A program made the position numbers and the translations under genes. A stretch of DNA of 64,000 nucleotides from SYFT01 sp964471115 (GTDB taxonomy: Bacteria; Acidobacteriota; Vicinamibacteria; Vicinamibacterales; SCN-69-37): assembly GCA_964471115.1 (NCBI GenBank), contig CAYYFE010000011.1, positions 32,044 through 96,043 on the forward strand, in the 5' to 3' direction. This document shows positions 39,434-48,312 of this stretch, one piece after another (the first letter of the stretch is position 1; every line of letters begins with the position of its first letter). Below the pieces are notes generated by a model. It saw nothing but the letters and a program-made list of their open reading frames with translations, did no database searches and was not told the origin of the DNA.

Positions 39434-40430
39434 ACTGACTGGGAGGCATGCCCCACCAGCGCTGGAACGCCCGGCTGAATGCGCTCTGCTCCGAGAAGCC
39501 GAGCAGATAGGCCACTTCGGTGAGCGCCAACCCGCGGTCCTTCACGTAGGCCTGCGCGACGTGCCGGCGTGTCTCGTCCAGCACGTCGGCAAACGTCGTC
39601 TGCTCGTCGGCCAGCCGGCGCTGCAGCGTCCGCGGCGACAGGGCCATGCGGCGCGCAACGCGGGCCAGCGACGGATCGCCGCCTTCGAGTTCCTCGACGA
39701 TCAGCTCCGCCACCCGTGTCGACGTGACACGGGTGGCATCGAGGCTGGCCAACATCCGGGCCGCGTGACCTTCCAGCGTCTTGAGTAATTCGCAGGACGC
39801 GGCGCCGCTGGGCAGTTCCCACGTTTCGCGGGTCATCACGAAGGCGTTGCGCGGCTGGCCGAATCGTACGCGGCATCCCAGCGCCGCCTCGTAGCCGCGG
39901 GTGTCCGGGGGCGCGGGAAAGGTACAGGTCACGTCGACCAGCGGCCACCGCACACCGGCGGCATGGCGCAGGTGGAGCACCGTAACGATCAGCGCGTACT
40001 CCACCAGCGACCGGGGCAACCCCTCCGGAGCGCCAGGTTGTTCGAGGGTCACCCTCACGAGCGGACCGTCGTGGGTGATGTCCCAGGCCAGCGCCGCGTT
40101 GACCAGCGGGAAGTAGCGGGCCATGCGCATGATGCCCTCGCCGACCGTGGGCGCGCTGGCCGCCAGAAAATCAATCACCCGGTACGCGCCAAACGGCACG
40201 GCCAGCGCCATCCGCAGCCCCAGGCTCGGGTCGTCGGACGTGTCGAGGGCCGCCTTCCAGAGCCGGGCCACCTGCTCCACGGTGAGCCGCCCGTCCGGAT
40301 CCTCCACCGCCGCCATCGTCAGCCCCGCCGCGTCGAGCAGCGCCTGGCGGTCGAGCCCAAGCTCCTCACACCCCAGCAACAACGCGCGGCTGGCCGTGGT
40401 TCCCACCGTGAGCGAACGCATGCGCGACAT
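39405..40430 (-). CDS. AraC-family transcriptional regulator with N-terminal ligand domain (OruR/ArgR-like)
   Basis: 341 residues. The N-terminal 200 match the arabinose-binding-like domain of AraC regulators (DRQALLDAAGL, VARLWKAALDTSDDPSLGLRMA, PFGAYRVIDFLAASAPTVGEG). The C-terminal HTH pair reads RMALSPRTLQRRLADEQTTF and VAYLLGFSEQSAFSRAFQRW. It probably responds to a small metabolite. GTAGG precedes ATG 40430. The operator and target genes are not evident; the overlapping convergent outer-membrane gene is one candidate. Confidence 0.9.
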   Translation of the reverse strand: MSRMRSLTVGTTASRALLLGCEELGLDRQALLDAAGLTMAAVEDPDGRLTVEQVARLWKAALDTSDDPSLGLRMALAVPFGAYRVIDFLAASAPTVGEGIMRMARYFPLVNAALAWDITHDGPLVRVTLEQPGAPEGLPRSLVEYALIVTVLHLRHAAGVRWPLVDVTCTFPAPPDTRGYEAALGCRVRFGQPRNAFVMTRETWELPSGAASCELLKTLEGHAARMLASLDATRVTSTRVAELIVEELEGGDPSLARVARRMALSPRTLQRRLADEQTTFADVLDETRRHVAQAYVKDRGLALTEVAYLLGFSEQSAFSRAFQRWWGMPPSQFRSAGIPLR

Positions 40431-40444
40431 CCTACATCCGCGCG

Positions 40445-41392
40445 TCAGGCCTTCGCGCGCGGATGCGACGCCCGGTACACCTCCATGATGCGTCCCAGGT
40501 CGAGGTGTGTGTAGCGCTGTGTCGTGCTCAGGCGCGCGTGGCCCAGCAGTTCCTGGATCGCGCGCAGGTCGGCGCCGGCCTGCAACAAATGGGTGGCGAA
40601 GGTGTGCCGCAGGGCGTGCGGGCTGATCGTGCCCGGCACACCCGCGCGCCGCGCGGCGTCGCGGACGATGCGGTCGACACTGCGCACGGTGAGCCGCCGG
40701 CCCTGCAGGTTGAGGAACAACGCGTGCCGCGCGCGGCTGTGCCGGCCCGGCCGCGCCGACGCGCGGAGCGGCGGCGCCTCCTCCACCAGCCGCGTATCGT
40801 CGAGCATGCGGCGGATCGCCGACGCCGTACTCGCGTTGAACGGCACCAGGCGTTCCTTGCCGCCCTTGCCCTTCACGCGCGCCATGCGGCTGGAGAGATT
40901 GATGTCCTCCAGGTCCAGGCCCACCAGTTCGCTCAGGCGCAGGCCCGAGGCGTAGAACAACTCCAGAATCGCCTGGTCCCGTCGTCCGGCGCGGGTGGAG
41001 CCGTCGGGCACCGCGAGCAGGCGATCCATCTGCGACAGATCGAGGTGCGCCGGCAGATGCTGTTCCTTGCGCGGCGCGCCGACCAGCTGCGTCGGGTCGT
41101 CGGTCAACACCCCCTCGCGCACCAGGTATTTCGCCAGCGCGCGAATCGCCGCCAGCCGCCGCGCCGCCGACGCGCGGCTGAGCCCGCGCGCGTGCAGTTC
41201 ATCCATGAACGCGCGCACGGCGTCGGCGTCGAGGCCGGCCGCCGGCACCTGGCTGGGTTTGAGTCCCACCATGCCGGCCGTGTGCTCCAGAAACTGCGTC
41301 AGGTCCGTGTCGTACGCGCGGACGGTATGCGGCGACGCGTTCCGGTTGAGTTTGAGGAACTGCAGGAACTCGCGGATGTGGTCCTTGAGCAT
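40445..41392 (-). CDS. xerC: Tyrosine recombinase XerC
   Basis: 315 residues, normal for XerC. The N-terminal core-binding domain has FLQFLKLNRNASPHTVRAYDTDL. The catalytic domain carries the Arg in YASGLRLSELVGLD, the Lys in VKGKGGKER, the HALRHTFATHLL motif, the second His in LLGHARLSTTQ and the Tyr in RYTHLD. It resolves chromosome dimers at dif with XerD. It sits 16 bases after trmFO in the topA-trmFO-xerC order also seen in Firmicutes, so it is a housekeeping Xer and not a phage integrase. Confidence 0.92.
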   Translation of the reverse strand: MLKDHIREFLQFLKLNRNASPHTVRAYDTDLTQFLEHTAGMVGLKPSQVPAAGLDADAVRAFMDELHARGLSRASAARRLAAIRALAKYLVREGVLTDDPTQLVGAPRKEQHLPAHLDLSQMDRLLAVPDGSTRAGRRDQAILELFYASGLRLSELVGLDLEDINLSSRMARVKGKGGKERLVPFNASTASAIRRMLDDTRLVEEAPPLRASARPGRHSRARHALFLNLQGRRLTVRSVDRIVRDAARRAGVPGTISPHALRHTFATHLLQAGADLRAIQELLGHARLSTTQRYTHLDLGRIMEVYRASHPRAKA

Positions 41393-41408
41393 CACACGTC
41401 GGGTGTCG

Positions 41409-42788
41409 TCACAAGCTTGAGATCCAGCGGTCCAGCGCGTCAAGCGCGCGGGCGCTCATGGCCAACTGCCGGTCGTGTTTGGCCTTGGGTGGCGCGTCGA
41501 GCGGCGGCATGATGCCGAAGGTGATGTTCGTCGGGTCGTAGTGCGCTGGGTCGGCGTGCGACACGTAGTAGGCCAGCGACCCGATGGCGGTCTCGCGGGG
41601 CGCGGCCAGCGGCGCTTGGCCGAGGGCCAGCCGCGCGGCGTTGCGTCCGGCCAGCAACCCGGAGGCCGCCGATTCCACGTACCCCTCGACGCCCGAGACC
41701 TGGCCCGCAAACAACAGGTCCGGCCGGCGCCGTGTCTGCCAGGTCTCGGTCAGCACGGTCGGGCCGTTGATGTACGTGTTGCGGTGAATCATGCCGAACC
41801 GCACGAACTCGGCCTGCTCGAGGCCGGGAATCATGCGCAACACCCGCGCCTGCTCGCCCCACTTCATCTGCGTCTGGAATCCGACCAGGCTGTAGTGATC
41901 GCCGGCCAGCGTGTCCTGCCGCAGCTGCACGACGGCGTACGGCCAGCGCCCCGTGCGCGGGTCGTCGAGGCCGGCGGGTTTCATCGGGCCGAAGCGCAGC
42001 GTATCCACGCCGCGGTGCGCCATCACCTCAATCGGCAGGCAGCCCTCGAAGAACTTCGTGTTGTCGAAGTCGTGCCCCTCGGTCTTCTCGGCCGTGACGA
42101 TGGCCTGGTGAAAGGCGATGTACTCGTCCTTCGTGAAGGGGCAGTTGAGGTAATCGCCATCCTCGGCATTGAGGATTTCGCCGGACCCTGGACCCTGGAC
42201 CCTCGGACCCTGGACCCTCGGCCCCAACGATCTTCCCCATCGTGACGCGCGAAACACCTTGGTCATGTCGATCGACTCGGCCAGCACGATGGGGCTGATG
42301 GCGTCGAAGAAGGCGAGGTGCGCGCGGCCGACGAAGTCGGCAATGGCGGCCGAGAGTGCATCGGAGGTCAACGGCCCGGTCGCGATGATCACCGGTGAGT
42401 CAGGCGTTGACTCGGGAATCGACGTCAGTTCGGCGCGTTCCACCGTGATGCGGGGATGCGCCGTGATCTCGGCCGTCACGCGCTCGGCGAACTGGTGGCG
42501 ATCGACGGCCAGCGCGGCGCCGGCCGGCACCCGCACCTCGTCGGCCACGCGCATGATGAGCGAGCCGAGCCGGCGCATCTCTTCCTTGATGAGCCCGACG
42601 GCGTTGTCGAGTTTGTCGCCGCGGAACGAATTGCTGCAGACCAGCTCGGCGAGCCGGTCCGTCTGGTGCACGGCCGTCGGCCGCACCGGCCGCATCTCGC
42701 AGAGCGTGACATCCACACCCAGCGAGGCGGCCTGCCAGGCGGCTTCACTGCCGGCGAGTCCGCCGCCAACGATTCGTACGTTCCCCAC
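41409..42788 (-). CDS. trmFO: Methylenetetrahydrofolate-tRNA-(uracil-5-)-methyltransferase TrmFO, with in-frame repeat insertion
   Basis: 459 residues from GTG 42788. It has the FAD-binding VRIVGGGLAGSEAA start, then CEMRPVRPTAVHQTDRLAEL and CSNSFRGDKLDNAVG, and later FFEGCLPIEVMAHRG, FGPMKPAGLDDPRTG, MHRNTYINGP and VEGYVESAASGLLAG. It makes ribothymidine-54 in tRNA using methylene-THF and FADH2. Between SRWGRS and AEDGDYLNC lies an extra run of about 20 residues with the unit GPRVQ repeated, encoded by a GGACCCT repeat; normal family members have no insertion there. It is 6 bases after topA. The reading frame is intact, so the enzyme may still work. Confidence 0.93.
   Translation of the reverse strand: MGNVRIVGGGLAGSEAAWQAASLGVDVTLCEMRPVRPTAVHQTDRLAELVCSNSFRGDKLDNAVGLIKEEMRRLGSLIMRVADEVRVPAGAALAVDRHQFAERVTAEITAHPRITVERAELTSIPESTPDSPVIIATGPLTSDALSAAIADFVGRAHLAFFDAISPIVLAESIDMTKVFRASRWGRSLGPRVQGPRVQGPGSGEILNAEDGDYLNCPFTKDEYIAFHQAIVTAEKTEGHDFDNTKFFEGCLPIEVMAHRGVDTLRFGPMKPAGLDDPRTGRWPYAVVQLRQDTLAGDHYSLVGFQTQMKWGEQARVLRMIPGLEQAEFVRFGMIHRNTYINGPTVLTETWQTRRRPDLLFAGQVSGVEGYVESAASGLLAGRNAARLALGQAPLAAPRETAIGSLAYYVSHADPAHYDPTNITFGIMPPLDAPPKAKHDRQLAMSARALDALDRWISSL
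42183..42225. repeat. GGACCCT mini-tandem repeat inside trmFO
   Basis: Five near-identical copies of GGACCCT or GGACCCTC (starting at 42183, 42190, 42197, 42205 and 42212) and a decayed sixth copy. The 15-base double unit keeps the trmFO frame open. It encodes the GPRVQ repeats absent from the family and is unlike the flanking coding sequence. Confidence 0.8.
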
Positions 42789-42794
42789 CCGGGT

Positions 42795-45473
42795 CTACGC
42801 CTGCTTCTTCTTCGCCGCGGTCTTCTTCGCCGCGGCCTTTTTTGCGACGGTCTTCCTGGCGGCCACCCGCTTCTTCGGCTTTCGGCTGGTCCCGGCCACG
42901 CCGCGCCGCTCATCGAGCAGCCTGGCCGCCTGTTCGAGCGTGACGTCTTCCACCGCTGTGCCTTTCGGCAGCGACGCGTTGGTCGTCCCGTCCGAACAGT
43001 ACGGACCATACCGCCCGTCCTTGATGACGATGGCCGCACCCGAGACCGGGTCGGGACCAAGGGTCCTGAGCGGTGCCTGTGTGGCGCCACCTCCCCCTCG
43101 CCGGTACGTCTTGGGTTGCGCGTAAATCGCGCGCGCCTCGTCCAGGGTGATGTTGAACAGCTGGTCCTCGCTCTTGAGGTTGCGGTAGTCCGGCTTTGGC
43201 GCGCCCGGGATCTGCTTCGCCAGATACGGACCAAAGCGGCCCAGAGCTGCCGTGATCGGATGGCCGTCCACGTCGTTGCCCAGCAGGCGTGGCAGTGACA
43301 ACAGCTTGAGCGCCTGATCGAGCGTGACCGACTTCGGACTCATCGACTTGAGCAAGGACGCCCGCTTGGGTTTGGGACCGTCCTTGCCGGGATCGACGCC
43401 ACGCTGCACGTACGGGCCGAAGCGGCCCGTCCGCAGGAAGATCGGTTCACCCGTGTCGTCGTGGCCGAGCGGTTCTTCGGCCTGGCTTGCGGTGGCAATC
43501 AACTCGGCGGCCTTGTCGAAGGTGATTTCGTCCGGCGCGAGCCCCTCCGGCACACTCGCGCGCGACTCGCCGAGCTCGATATACGGGCCGAAACGGCCGA
43601 CGCGCAGATTGAGCGGAATGCCGTCTTTCATCCCCAGCGGGATAGTGCCAATCGCCTTGGGGTCGATCCCCGTCGCCCGATCGTTGACGATCGCGTGCAG
43701 GCCCGGCTTGGACCCGCGATAAAACCGCTCGAGGAACGTGTTCCGGTCGAGTTCGCCCCGGGCAATCGCGTCGAGATCGTCCTCCATGCCGGCCGTAAAC
43801 GAGTAGTCGACCAGCGCGGGTTCCAGCGCCGTCATCAGATGGACCACCGAAAACGCCAGCGGGGTCGGCACCAGCGCCGCGCCGCGTTTGGTCACGTACT
43901 CGCGATCGATGATGGTGGCGATGATGCTGGCGTAGGTCGACGGCCGGCCGATCCCGAGCTCCTCGAGTTTCTCCACCAGCCCGGCTTCGGTGTAGCGGGC
44001 CGGCGGTTTCGTGCTGTGACCGGCCGGCGCGGCGTCGGCCACGCGCGCGGTGACGCCGGTCGCCAGCGCCGGAAGCACGTCGTCCTGATCGTCGGCGCGG
44101 TCGGCGGATTCCGCGTCATCACGGCCTTCCACGTACGCCCGCAGAAACCCGTCGAACAACACCGTGCGACCCCGCGCGACCAGCTGGGCGCTGCCGCCGG
44201 AGCGCAACGTGGCGTCGAAGGTGGCCGCGACACTCTTCATCCGCGCGTCCGCCATCTGCGACGCGACCGTGCGTTTCCAGATCAGATCGTAGACACGCGC
44301 TTCGTCGGTGCCCATCTCGCGTTCGACGGCATCGGGATCCTGAAACGTCTCACCCGCGGGACGAATCGCCTCGTGCGCTTCCTGCGCATTACGCGACTTG
44401 CCTTCCCACGTGCGCGGCGCGGTGGGCAGATATTCAGCGCCGTAGCGGCTCTTCACCAGGCTGCGCGCGGCCTGCACCGCCTGCCCGGACAACGACACGC
44501 TGTCGGTTCGCATGTAGGTGATGTAGCCGTTTTCGTACAGCCGTTGGGCGGCCTGCATCGCGCGGCGCGCGGTCATGCCGAGCTTGCGGCCGGCTTCCTG
44601 CTGGAAGGTGGACGTCGTGAACGGCGCCTTGGGCGACGAGCCGTACTCCTTTTCCTCGACGGAGCGGACGCGCGCCGGCTGCCCCGCAAGCCCCTGGGCC
44701 AGCGCGGTGGCGCGTGCCTGGTCGAGCACCACCACCGTCTTGCCGGCGATCAACTTGCCGTCCGGCCCGAAGTCGCGCCCCTGCGCCAGCACCTGGCCGT
44801 CGAGCGAGATCACCTGCGCCTTGAAACGCGTCGCGTCGTGTTCCAGCGTGACGTTGGCGTCCCACCACGCCGCCGGCGTGAACGCCATCCGTTCTTTTTC
44901 GCGTTCCACGATCAGTCGCGTGGCGACGCTCTGCACGCGGCCGGCCGACAGGCGCGGCGCAATCTTGCGCCACAACACCGGGCTCACCTCGTAGCCATAC
45001 AACCGGTCGAGGATTCGACGGGCCTCCTGCGCATCCACCAGCCGCGTGTCCACATCGCGGCAATGGTCGACCGCCGCCTGGATGGCCGCTTTGGTGATTT
45101 CATGGAAGACCATTCGCTTCACCGGCACCTTGGGCTGCAACAGCTCCAACAGATGCCACGAGATCGCTTCGCCCTCGCGGTCTTCGTCCGTGGCCAGGTA
45201 CAAGGCACTGGCGTCCTTGAGTTTGGCCTTCAGTTCGCGAATCTTGGCCTTTTTCTCCGCAGGCACCACATACAGCGGCGCATACCCATCGTCGACGTTC
45301 ACGCCGAGCCGGGCCCAGGCCTCATTTTTGACGGCGGCGGGAATCTCGGCGGCGCTGCCGGGCAGGTCGCGCACGTGACCGATGGACGCTTCGACAACCC
45401 AGTCTTTCCCGAGGAATTTTGAGATCGTCTTCGCCTTGGCGGGCGATTCGACAATCACGAGCGGCTTTGACAT
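42795..45473 (-). CDS. topA: DNA topoisomerase I (type IA)
   Basis: 892 residues. The TOPRIM domain starts PLVIVESPAKAKTISKFLG and includes YLATDEDREGEAISWHL. The active-site Tyr is in YITYMRTDSVSLS, preceded by the SAGRVQSVATRL motif. The C-terminus lacks Cys zinc fingers and instead has about four 'GRFGPY' topoisomerase C-terminal repeats. It finishes with a Lys/Ala tail (KKAAAKKTAAKKK), which should increase DNA grip. I use ATG 45473; a GTG nine bases upstream is possible. It removes negative supercoils. It sits between dprA and trmFO in a conserved order. Confidence 0.95.
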   Translation of the reverse strand: MSKPLVIVESPAKAKTISKFLGKDWVVEASIGHVRDLPGSAAEIPAAVKNEAWARLGVNVDDGYAPLYVVPAEKKAKIRELKAKLKDASALYLATDEDREGEAISWHLLELLQPKVPVKRMVFHEITKAAIQAAVDHCRDVDTRLVDAQEARRILDRLYGYEVSPVLWRKIAPRLSAGRVQSVATRLIVEREKERMAFTPAAWWDANVTLEHDATRFKAQVISLDGQVLAQGRDFGPDGKLIAGKTVVVLDQARATALAQGLAGQPARVRSVEEKEYGSSPKAPFTTSTFQQEAGRKLGMTARRAMQAAQRLYENGYITYMRTDSVSLSGQAVQAARSLVKSRYGAEYLPTAPRTWEGKSRNAQEAHEAIRPAGETFQDPDAVEREMGTDEARVYDLIWKRTVASQMADARMKSVAATFDATLRSGGSAQLVARGRTVLFDGFLRAYVEGRDDAESADRADDQDDVLPALATGVTARVADAAPAGHSTKPPARYTEAGLVEKLEELGIGRPSTYASIIATIIDREYVTKRGAALVPTPLAFSVVHLMTALEPALVDYSFTAGMEDDLDAIARGELDRNTFLERFYRGSKPGLHAIVNDRATGIDPKAIGTIPLGMKDGIPLNLRVGRFGPYIELGESRASVPEGLAPDEITFDKAAELIATASQAEEPLGHDDTGEPIFLRTGRFGPYVQRGVDPGKDGPKPKRASLLKSMSPKSVTLDQALKLLSLPRLLGNDVDGHPITAALGRFGPYLAKQIPGAPKPDYRNLKSEDQLFNITLDEARAIYAQPKTYRRGGGGATQAPLRTLGPDPVSGAAIVIKDGRYGPYCSDGTTNASLPKGTAVEDVTLEQAARLLDERRGVAGTSRKPKKRVAARKTVAKKAAAKKTAAKKKQA

Positions 45474-45506
45474 CGCACTCACCGTGGCCCAACGAAGGCC
45501 GTTGCG

Positions 45507-46655
45507 TCAAGGGCGAACGAATCCGCCGCTGTCGGTTTTCACCACGCGCCCCGCGATTTCCAGCTGTCCCAGCTCGGCTAATAACTCAGGTACGGCGCGC
45601 CCGGTCCGCGCCACCAGGTCCTCGAGGTGACAGAGGCAACCGCGATCCATCACGCGCTCCAAGTCGCTGACAAGTAAAGGGGTTGTACCGGAGTCCGGAC
45701 GCGCCGGAGCGCCGGCCGACACCCCTTCGAGTTCCTCGATGACATCCCGGTAACTTTCGACCAGCCGCGCGCCGTCGCGCAGCAGCGCGTGGCACCCGCG
45801 ATACCGATCGGTGGAGACCGGCCCGGGCACCGCCATCACGTCGCGGCCCTGCTGCAGAGCCTGGCTGGCCGTGATGAGCGACCCGCTCTTCACCCCGGCT
45901 TCCACCACGACCACCGCGCGCGCCAGACCCGCAATCACGCGATTGCGCATCGGAAAGTGATACGGCCGGGGCCCGGTGCCCGGGGCGAACTCGCTCACCA
46001 GACATCCGCGCGCGGCCACCTCGCGCGAGAGCCCGTCGTGTTCGCGCGGATACACCACGTCGATGCCGCACCCCAGCACGGCGATGGTGGCGCCGCCGGC
46101 GCGCAGCGCCGCCTGGTGCGCGGCACCGTCAATGCCGGCCGCCATCCCGGACACGATCGTGTAGCCGGCCGTCGCGAGATCCCGGGCCAGTTCGGTCGCC
46201 ACGCGCAGGCCCGCGGGCGTCGGCCGCCGCGACCCCACGACCGCCACCGTGGAGCCGTCAAGCGGCACCGGGCCGCGGGTCCACACGGCCAGCGGTGGGT
46301 CGGCGATCTGGGCGAGACGGGCGGGATACCCGTCGCCGCCCAGCACGCGGATGACCACGCCGGACCGGCCGGCCAGCTCCCACGCCCGTTCCGCCTGTTC
46401 GAGCGCCGCGGCAATGCGGCCCGCGCGCAGCCCCGGCGGCACGTGCAGCGCCTCGGCCAGCGCGCCAAGGTCCACCGGCGCCCCGTCCGGAACCTGGGCC
46501 TTGACCCACCGGCAGGCCGTCGTCGCAGGTCCGTCCCTCAGCCAGGTGACCGCGAGGCGCGTCAACACAGCGTGTTGTTGATCTGATGCCACGGGTCTTA
46601 CGGATGCAGCCCGGGTGCCAGAGGGGGAGTCCGGCCGGCCGATCAGAGGTGGCAT
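45507..46655 (-). CDS. dprA: DNA-processing protein DprA/Smf
   Basis: About 382 residues. The central Rossmann domain binds single-stranded DNA and loads RecA in transformation: VAVVGSRRPTPAGLRVA, TIVSGMAAGIDGAAHQAAL, IAVLGCGIDVVYPREH, RNRVIAGLARAVVVVEAG and SGSLITASQALQQGRDVMAVPG. A C-terminal winged-helix (DprA_WH) follows near residues 315-380. ATG 46655 gives an unconserved start; GTG 46589 begins closer to the usual N-terminus. The start is near the divergent TATAC box. It heads the dprA-topA-trmFO-xerC run. Confidence 0.9.
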   Translation of the reverse strand: MPPLIGRPDSPSGTRAASVRPVASDQQHAVLTRLAVTWLRDGPATTACRWVKAQVPDGAPVDLGALAEALHVPPGLRAGRIAAALEQAERAWELAGRSGVVIRVLGGDGYPARLAQIADPPLAVWTRGPVPLDGSTVAVVGSRRPTPAGLRVATELARDLATAGYTIVSGMAAGIDGAAHQAALRAGGATIAVLGCGIDVVYPREHDGLSREVAARGCLVSEFAPGTGPRPYHFPMRNRVIAGLARAVVVVEAGVKSGSLITASQALQQGRDVMAVPGPVSTDRYRGCHALLRDGARLVESYRDVIEELEGVSAGAPARPDSGTTPLLVSDLERVMDRGCLCHLEDLVARTGRAVPELLAELGQLEIAGRVVKTDSGGFVRP

Positions 46656-46672
46656 TTTCTTCAATCCGGAGG

Positions 46673-46680
46673 TGTATAGT
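46673..46680. promoter_or_regulatory. Candidate bidirectional -10 box between dprA and the TPR gene
   Basis: TGTATAGT holds a plus-strand TATAGT (46675-46680) and, on the other strand, TATACA. The two divergent genes start at 46696 and 46655, so both leaders would be about ten bases. Neither direction has a strong -35. Confidence 0.3.
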
Positions 46681-46695
46681 GGGCTTCATAACCTT

Positions 46696-47082
46696 ATGAA
46701 GATGCGCCACTCGTCTCGCTGGCATGCGCGGGCGACGGCTTCCGCCGTGGCGGCGGTCCTCGTCCTGGGTTTTGCGGTCCCCCTGTCGGCCGATCGCCGG
46801 TCCGAATCGAAGGAACAGGTCCAGTTCGGCATCGAGCTGGCTCAGAAGGGCCTCTGGAAGGAGGCGGAGTTCCGCTGGGAAAAGGCGGTGGAACTGGACC
46901 CCACGTACGCGTCAGCCTGGAACAACCTGGGCATTGCGTACGAACAGGGGGGCAAGTTCTCAGAAGCGCTCAAGGCCTACGAAAAGGCCCGCGAGCTGGA
47001 TCCCAAGAACACGTACATCCTCCAGAACTACGATCTCTTCAGGGAGATTTATGACCGCCAGAACCGCCGCCGCGATCGCTAG
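46696..47082 (+). CDS. Exported TPR-repeat protein
   Basis: 128 residues with a signal peptide (AVAAVLVLGFAVPLSA) and two to three tetratricopeptide repeats: VQFGIELAQKGLWKEAEFRW, then ASAWNNLGIAYEQGGKFSEA and a last one ending YEKARELDPKN. TPR proteins scaffold complexes. It overlaps the following lipoprotein gene by 32 bases, so the two may act together in the periplasm. ATG 46696 begins the signal peptide; the upstream open frame overlaps the probable promoter. Confidence 0.75.
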   Translation: MKMRHSSRWHARATASAVAAVLVLGFAVPLSADRRSESKEQVQFGIELAQKGLWKEAEFRWEKAVELDPTYASAWNNLGIAYEQGGKFSEALKAYEKARELDPKNTYILQNYDLFREIYDRQNRRRDR

Positions 47083-47830
47083 CCTGGCGCTGACGCTTGG
47101 CGCGTCGAGCTGCCTCAAGTTCTACGACATCGGCATCGAGACGCCGATCCAGGCCAAGCTGGACGTCTCGTCGTTCCAGCGCGTCCTGGTGCTCGGGTTC
47201 CTCTCGGGCGGGTCGAAGGACGTGGACGCCAACAGCGAAACCGTCCGGCTGCTGCGCAGTCAGCTGCGCTCGCGCTCCGACCTGCGCGTGGTCGATTCGG
47301 ACGTGGTGTCGCTGGTGGAGGAAGTCGACCGGCGGCGCATTGCGCGGGGTGACGCCGTCGCGGTGGATCCCACCGCGACCCAGTCGGACGCGCCGAAGAT
47401 TCAGACGGAACGCGACCTGCAGCCGTACGAAGAGATTTTTGCCGACGTCGACTACTGGAAGCGGCTGGGCGAGGAATACCAGGCGCCCCTCATCATCACC
47501 GGCTCCATCCTGTTCACCGACGTCGAACGCAGCGGCATGGTGACCCGGCCCCAGGAAGTGCTCGACGCCTACGGCCGCCGGTCGGTGCAGGACATCCGCC
47601 GGTTCGAGGACCGGAAGGGGTATGCCCTGGTCCCGAAGTTCATCTTCATCGACGGCCGGACCGGAGTGCAGCTCTACAGCGAGTCGTTCCGGGAGGAGAC
47701 CCTGTATTCGGCCCAGAACAACACCCCGCCCCTGTCCTCGTATTTCGAGCTGATGGACCGGCTGCTGCCGGGGTTCCTGAGCACCCTGTCGACCCAGAAG
47801 ATCAAAGGCACGCGGACCCTTCTGAAATGA
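47051..47830 (+). CDS. Probable lipoprotein of unknown function
   Basis: 259 residues. A signal with Cys in LGASSCLKFYDIG suggests a lipoprotein, although the -3 residue is Ala and the lipobox is weak. The body alternates strands and helices: VLVLGFLSGGSKDVDANSET, RSDLRVVDSDVVSLVEEVDR, YWKRLGEEYQAPLIITGSI, and FIFIDGRTGVQLYSESF. This is the fold pattern of CsgG/FlgT-like or TPR-linked 'putative lipoprotein' families that read a target from a periplasmic partner. AGGGAG sits before ATG 47051, which lies inside the TPR gene. Confidence 0.65.
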   Translation: MTARTAAAIASLALTLGASSCLKFYDIGIETPIQAKLDVSSFQRVLVLGFLSGGSKDVDANSETVRLLRSQLRSRSDLRVVDSDVVSLVEEVDRRRIARGDAVAVDPTATQSDAPKIQTERDLQPYEEIFADVDYWKRLGEEYQAPLIITGSILFTDVERSGMVTRPQEVLDAYGRRSVQDIRRFEDRKGYALVPKFIFIDGRTGVQLYSESFREETLYSAQNNTPPLSSYFELMDRLLPGFLSTLSTQKIKGTRTLLK

Positions 47831-47838
47831 GGAAATGG

Positions 47839-47880
47839 GGAAATGAGGAAGTGGGGAAATTGCCCCATTTCCTCACTTCC
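47839..47880. repeat. Intergenic 18-bp hairpin within a low-complexity repeat
   Basis: Left arm 47839-47856 pairs with right arm 47863-47880 across a six-base loop, with one mismatch and one G-U. It is followed by three CACTTCCCC-like units (to about 47909) and preceded by GGAAATGGGG units. There is no T tract, so it is not a standard terminator, though it could stop or slow transcription before rplU or stabilise the upstream mRNA. Confidence 0.75.
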
Positions 47881-47986
47881 CCACTTCCCCACTTCCCCAC
47901 TCCCCCATTGTGCTAACCTAGGTGGTTCCTACGGTCCCCCATGGGGTGCCCGTAAGGCCTATCTTCGTTTTCGGGGAGAGTTTGTG

Positions 47987-48301
47987 ATGTTCGCCATTGT
48001 GGAAGCCGGCGGCCGGCAGGAAAAGGTCACGCCGGGCACGGTTGTGGTCGTGGATCGGCTCGACCTCGAGCCCGGGGCCGAGTACACGTTCGACCGCGTC
48101 CTGCTCGTGGAAAAGGCCGACGGTGGCGTCCTCACCGGCGCGCCCTACGTCAACGGCGCCTCGGTGTCGGGCGTCATCGAAGAGCAGACCCAGGGCAAGA
48201 AGATCCGGGTCTTCAAGATGAAGCGCCGCAAGCAGGAGCGCAAGACCCGCGGCCACCGCACGCAGCTGACGCGCGTGAAGGTCACGGCCATCAACGCGTA
48301 G
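47987..48301 (+). CDS. rplU: 50S ribosomal protein L21
   Basis: 104 residues, full L21 length: MFAIVEAGGRQEKVTPGTVV at the N-terminus, and the C-terminal KMKRRKQERKTRGHRTQLT that contacts 23S rRNA and L20. I start at ATG 47987, 3-12 bases after GGGGAGAG, and not at the longer upstream frame that reads through the repeat. Leads the conserved rplU-rpmA-obgE-nadD-rsfS gene run. Confidence 0.97.
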   Translation: MFAIVEAGGRQEKVTPGTVVVVDRLDLEPGAEYTFDRVLLVEKADGGVLTGAPYVNGASVSGVIEEQTQGKKIRVFKMKRRKQERKTRGHRTQLTRVKVTAINA

Positions 48302-48312
48302 AGGTTTTTGAC

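Noticed and set aside
40445..41392. Tyrosine recombinase as sign of an integrated element
   Set aside because: Length, motifs and the topA-trmFO neighbours fit housekeeping XerC; no att sites or phage genes nearby.
47051..47082. Overlap of TPR and lipoprotein genes as a frameshifted single gene
   Set aside because: The lipoprotein has its own signal sequence and ribosome site (AGGGAG) before ATG 47051, so two genes fit better.
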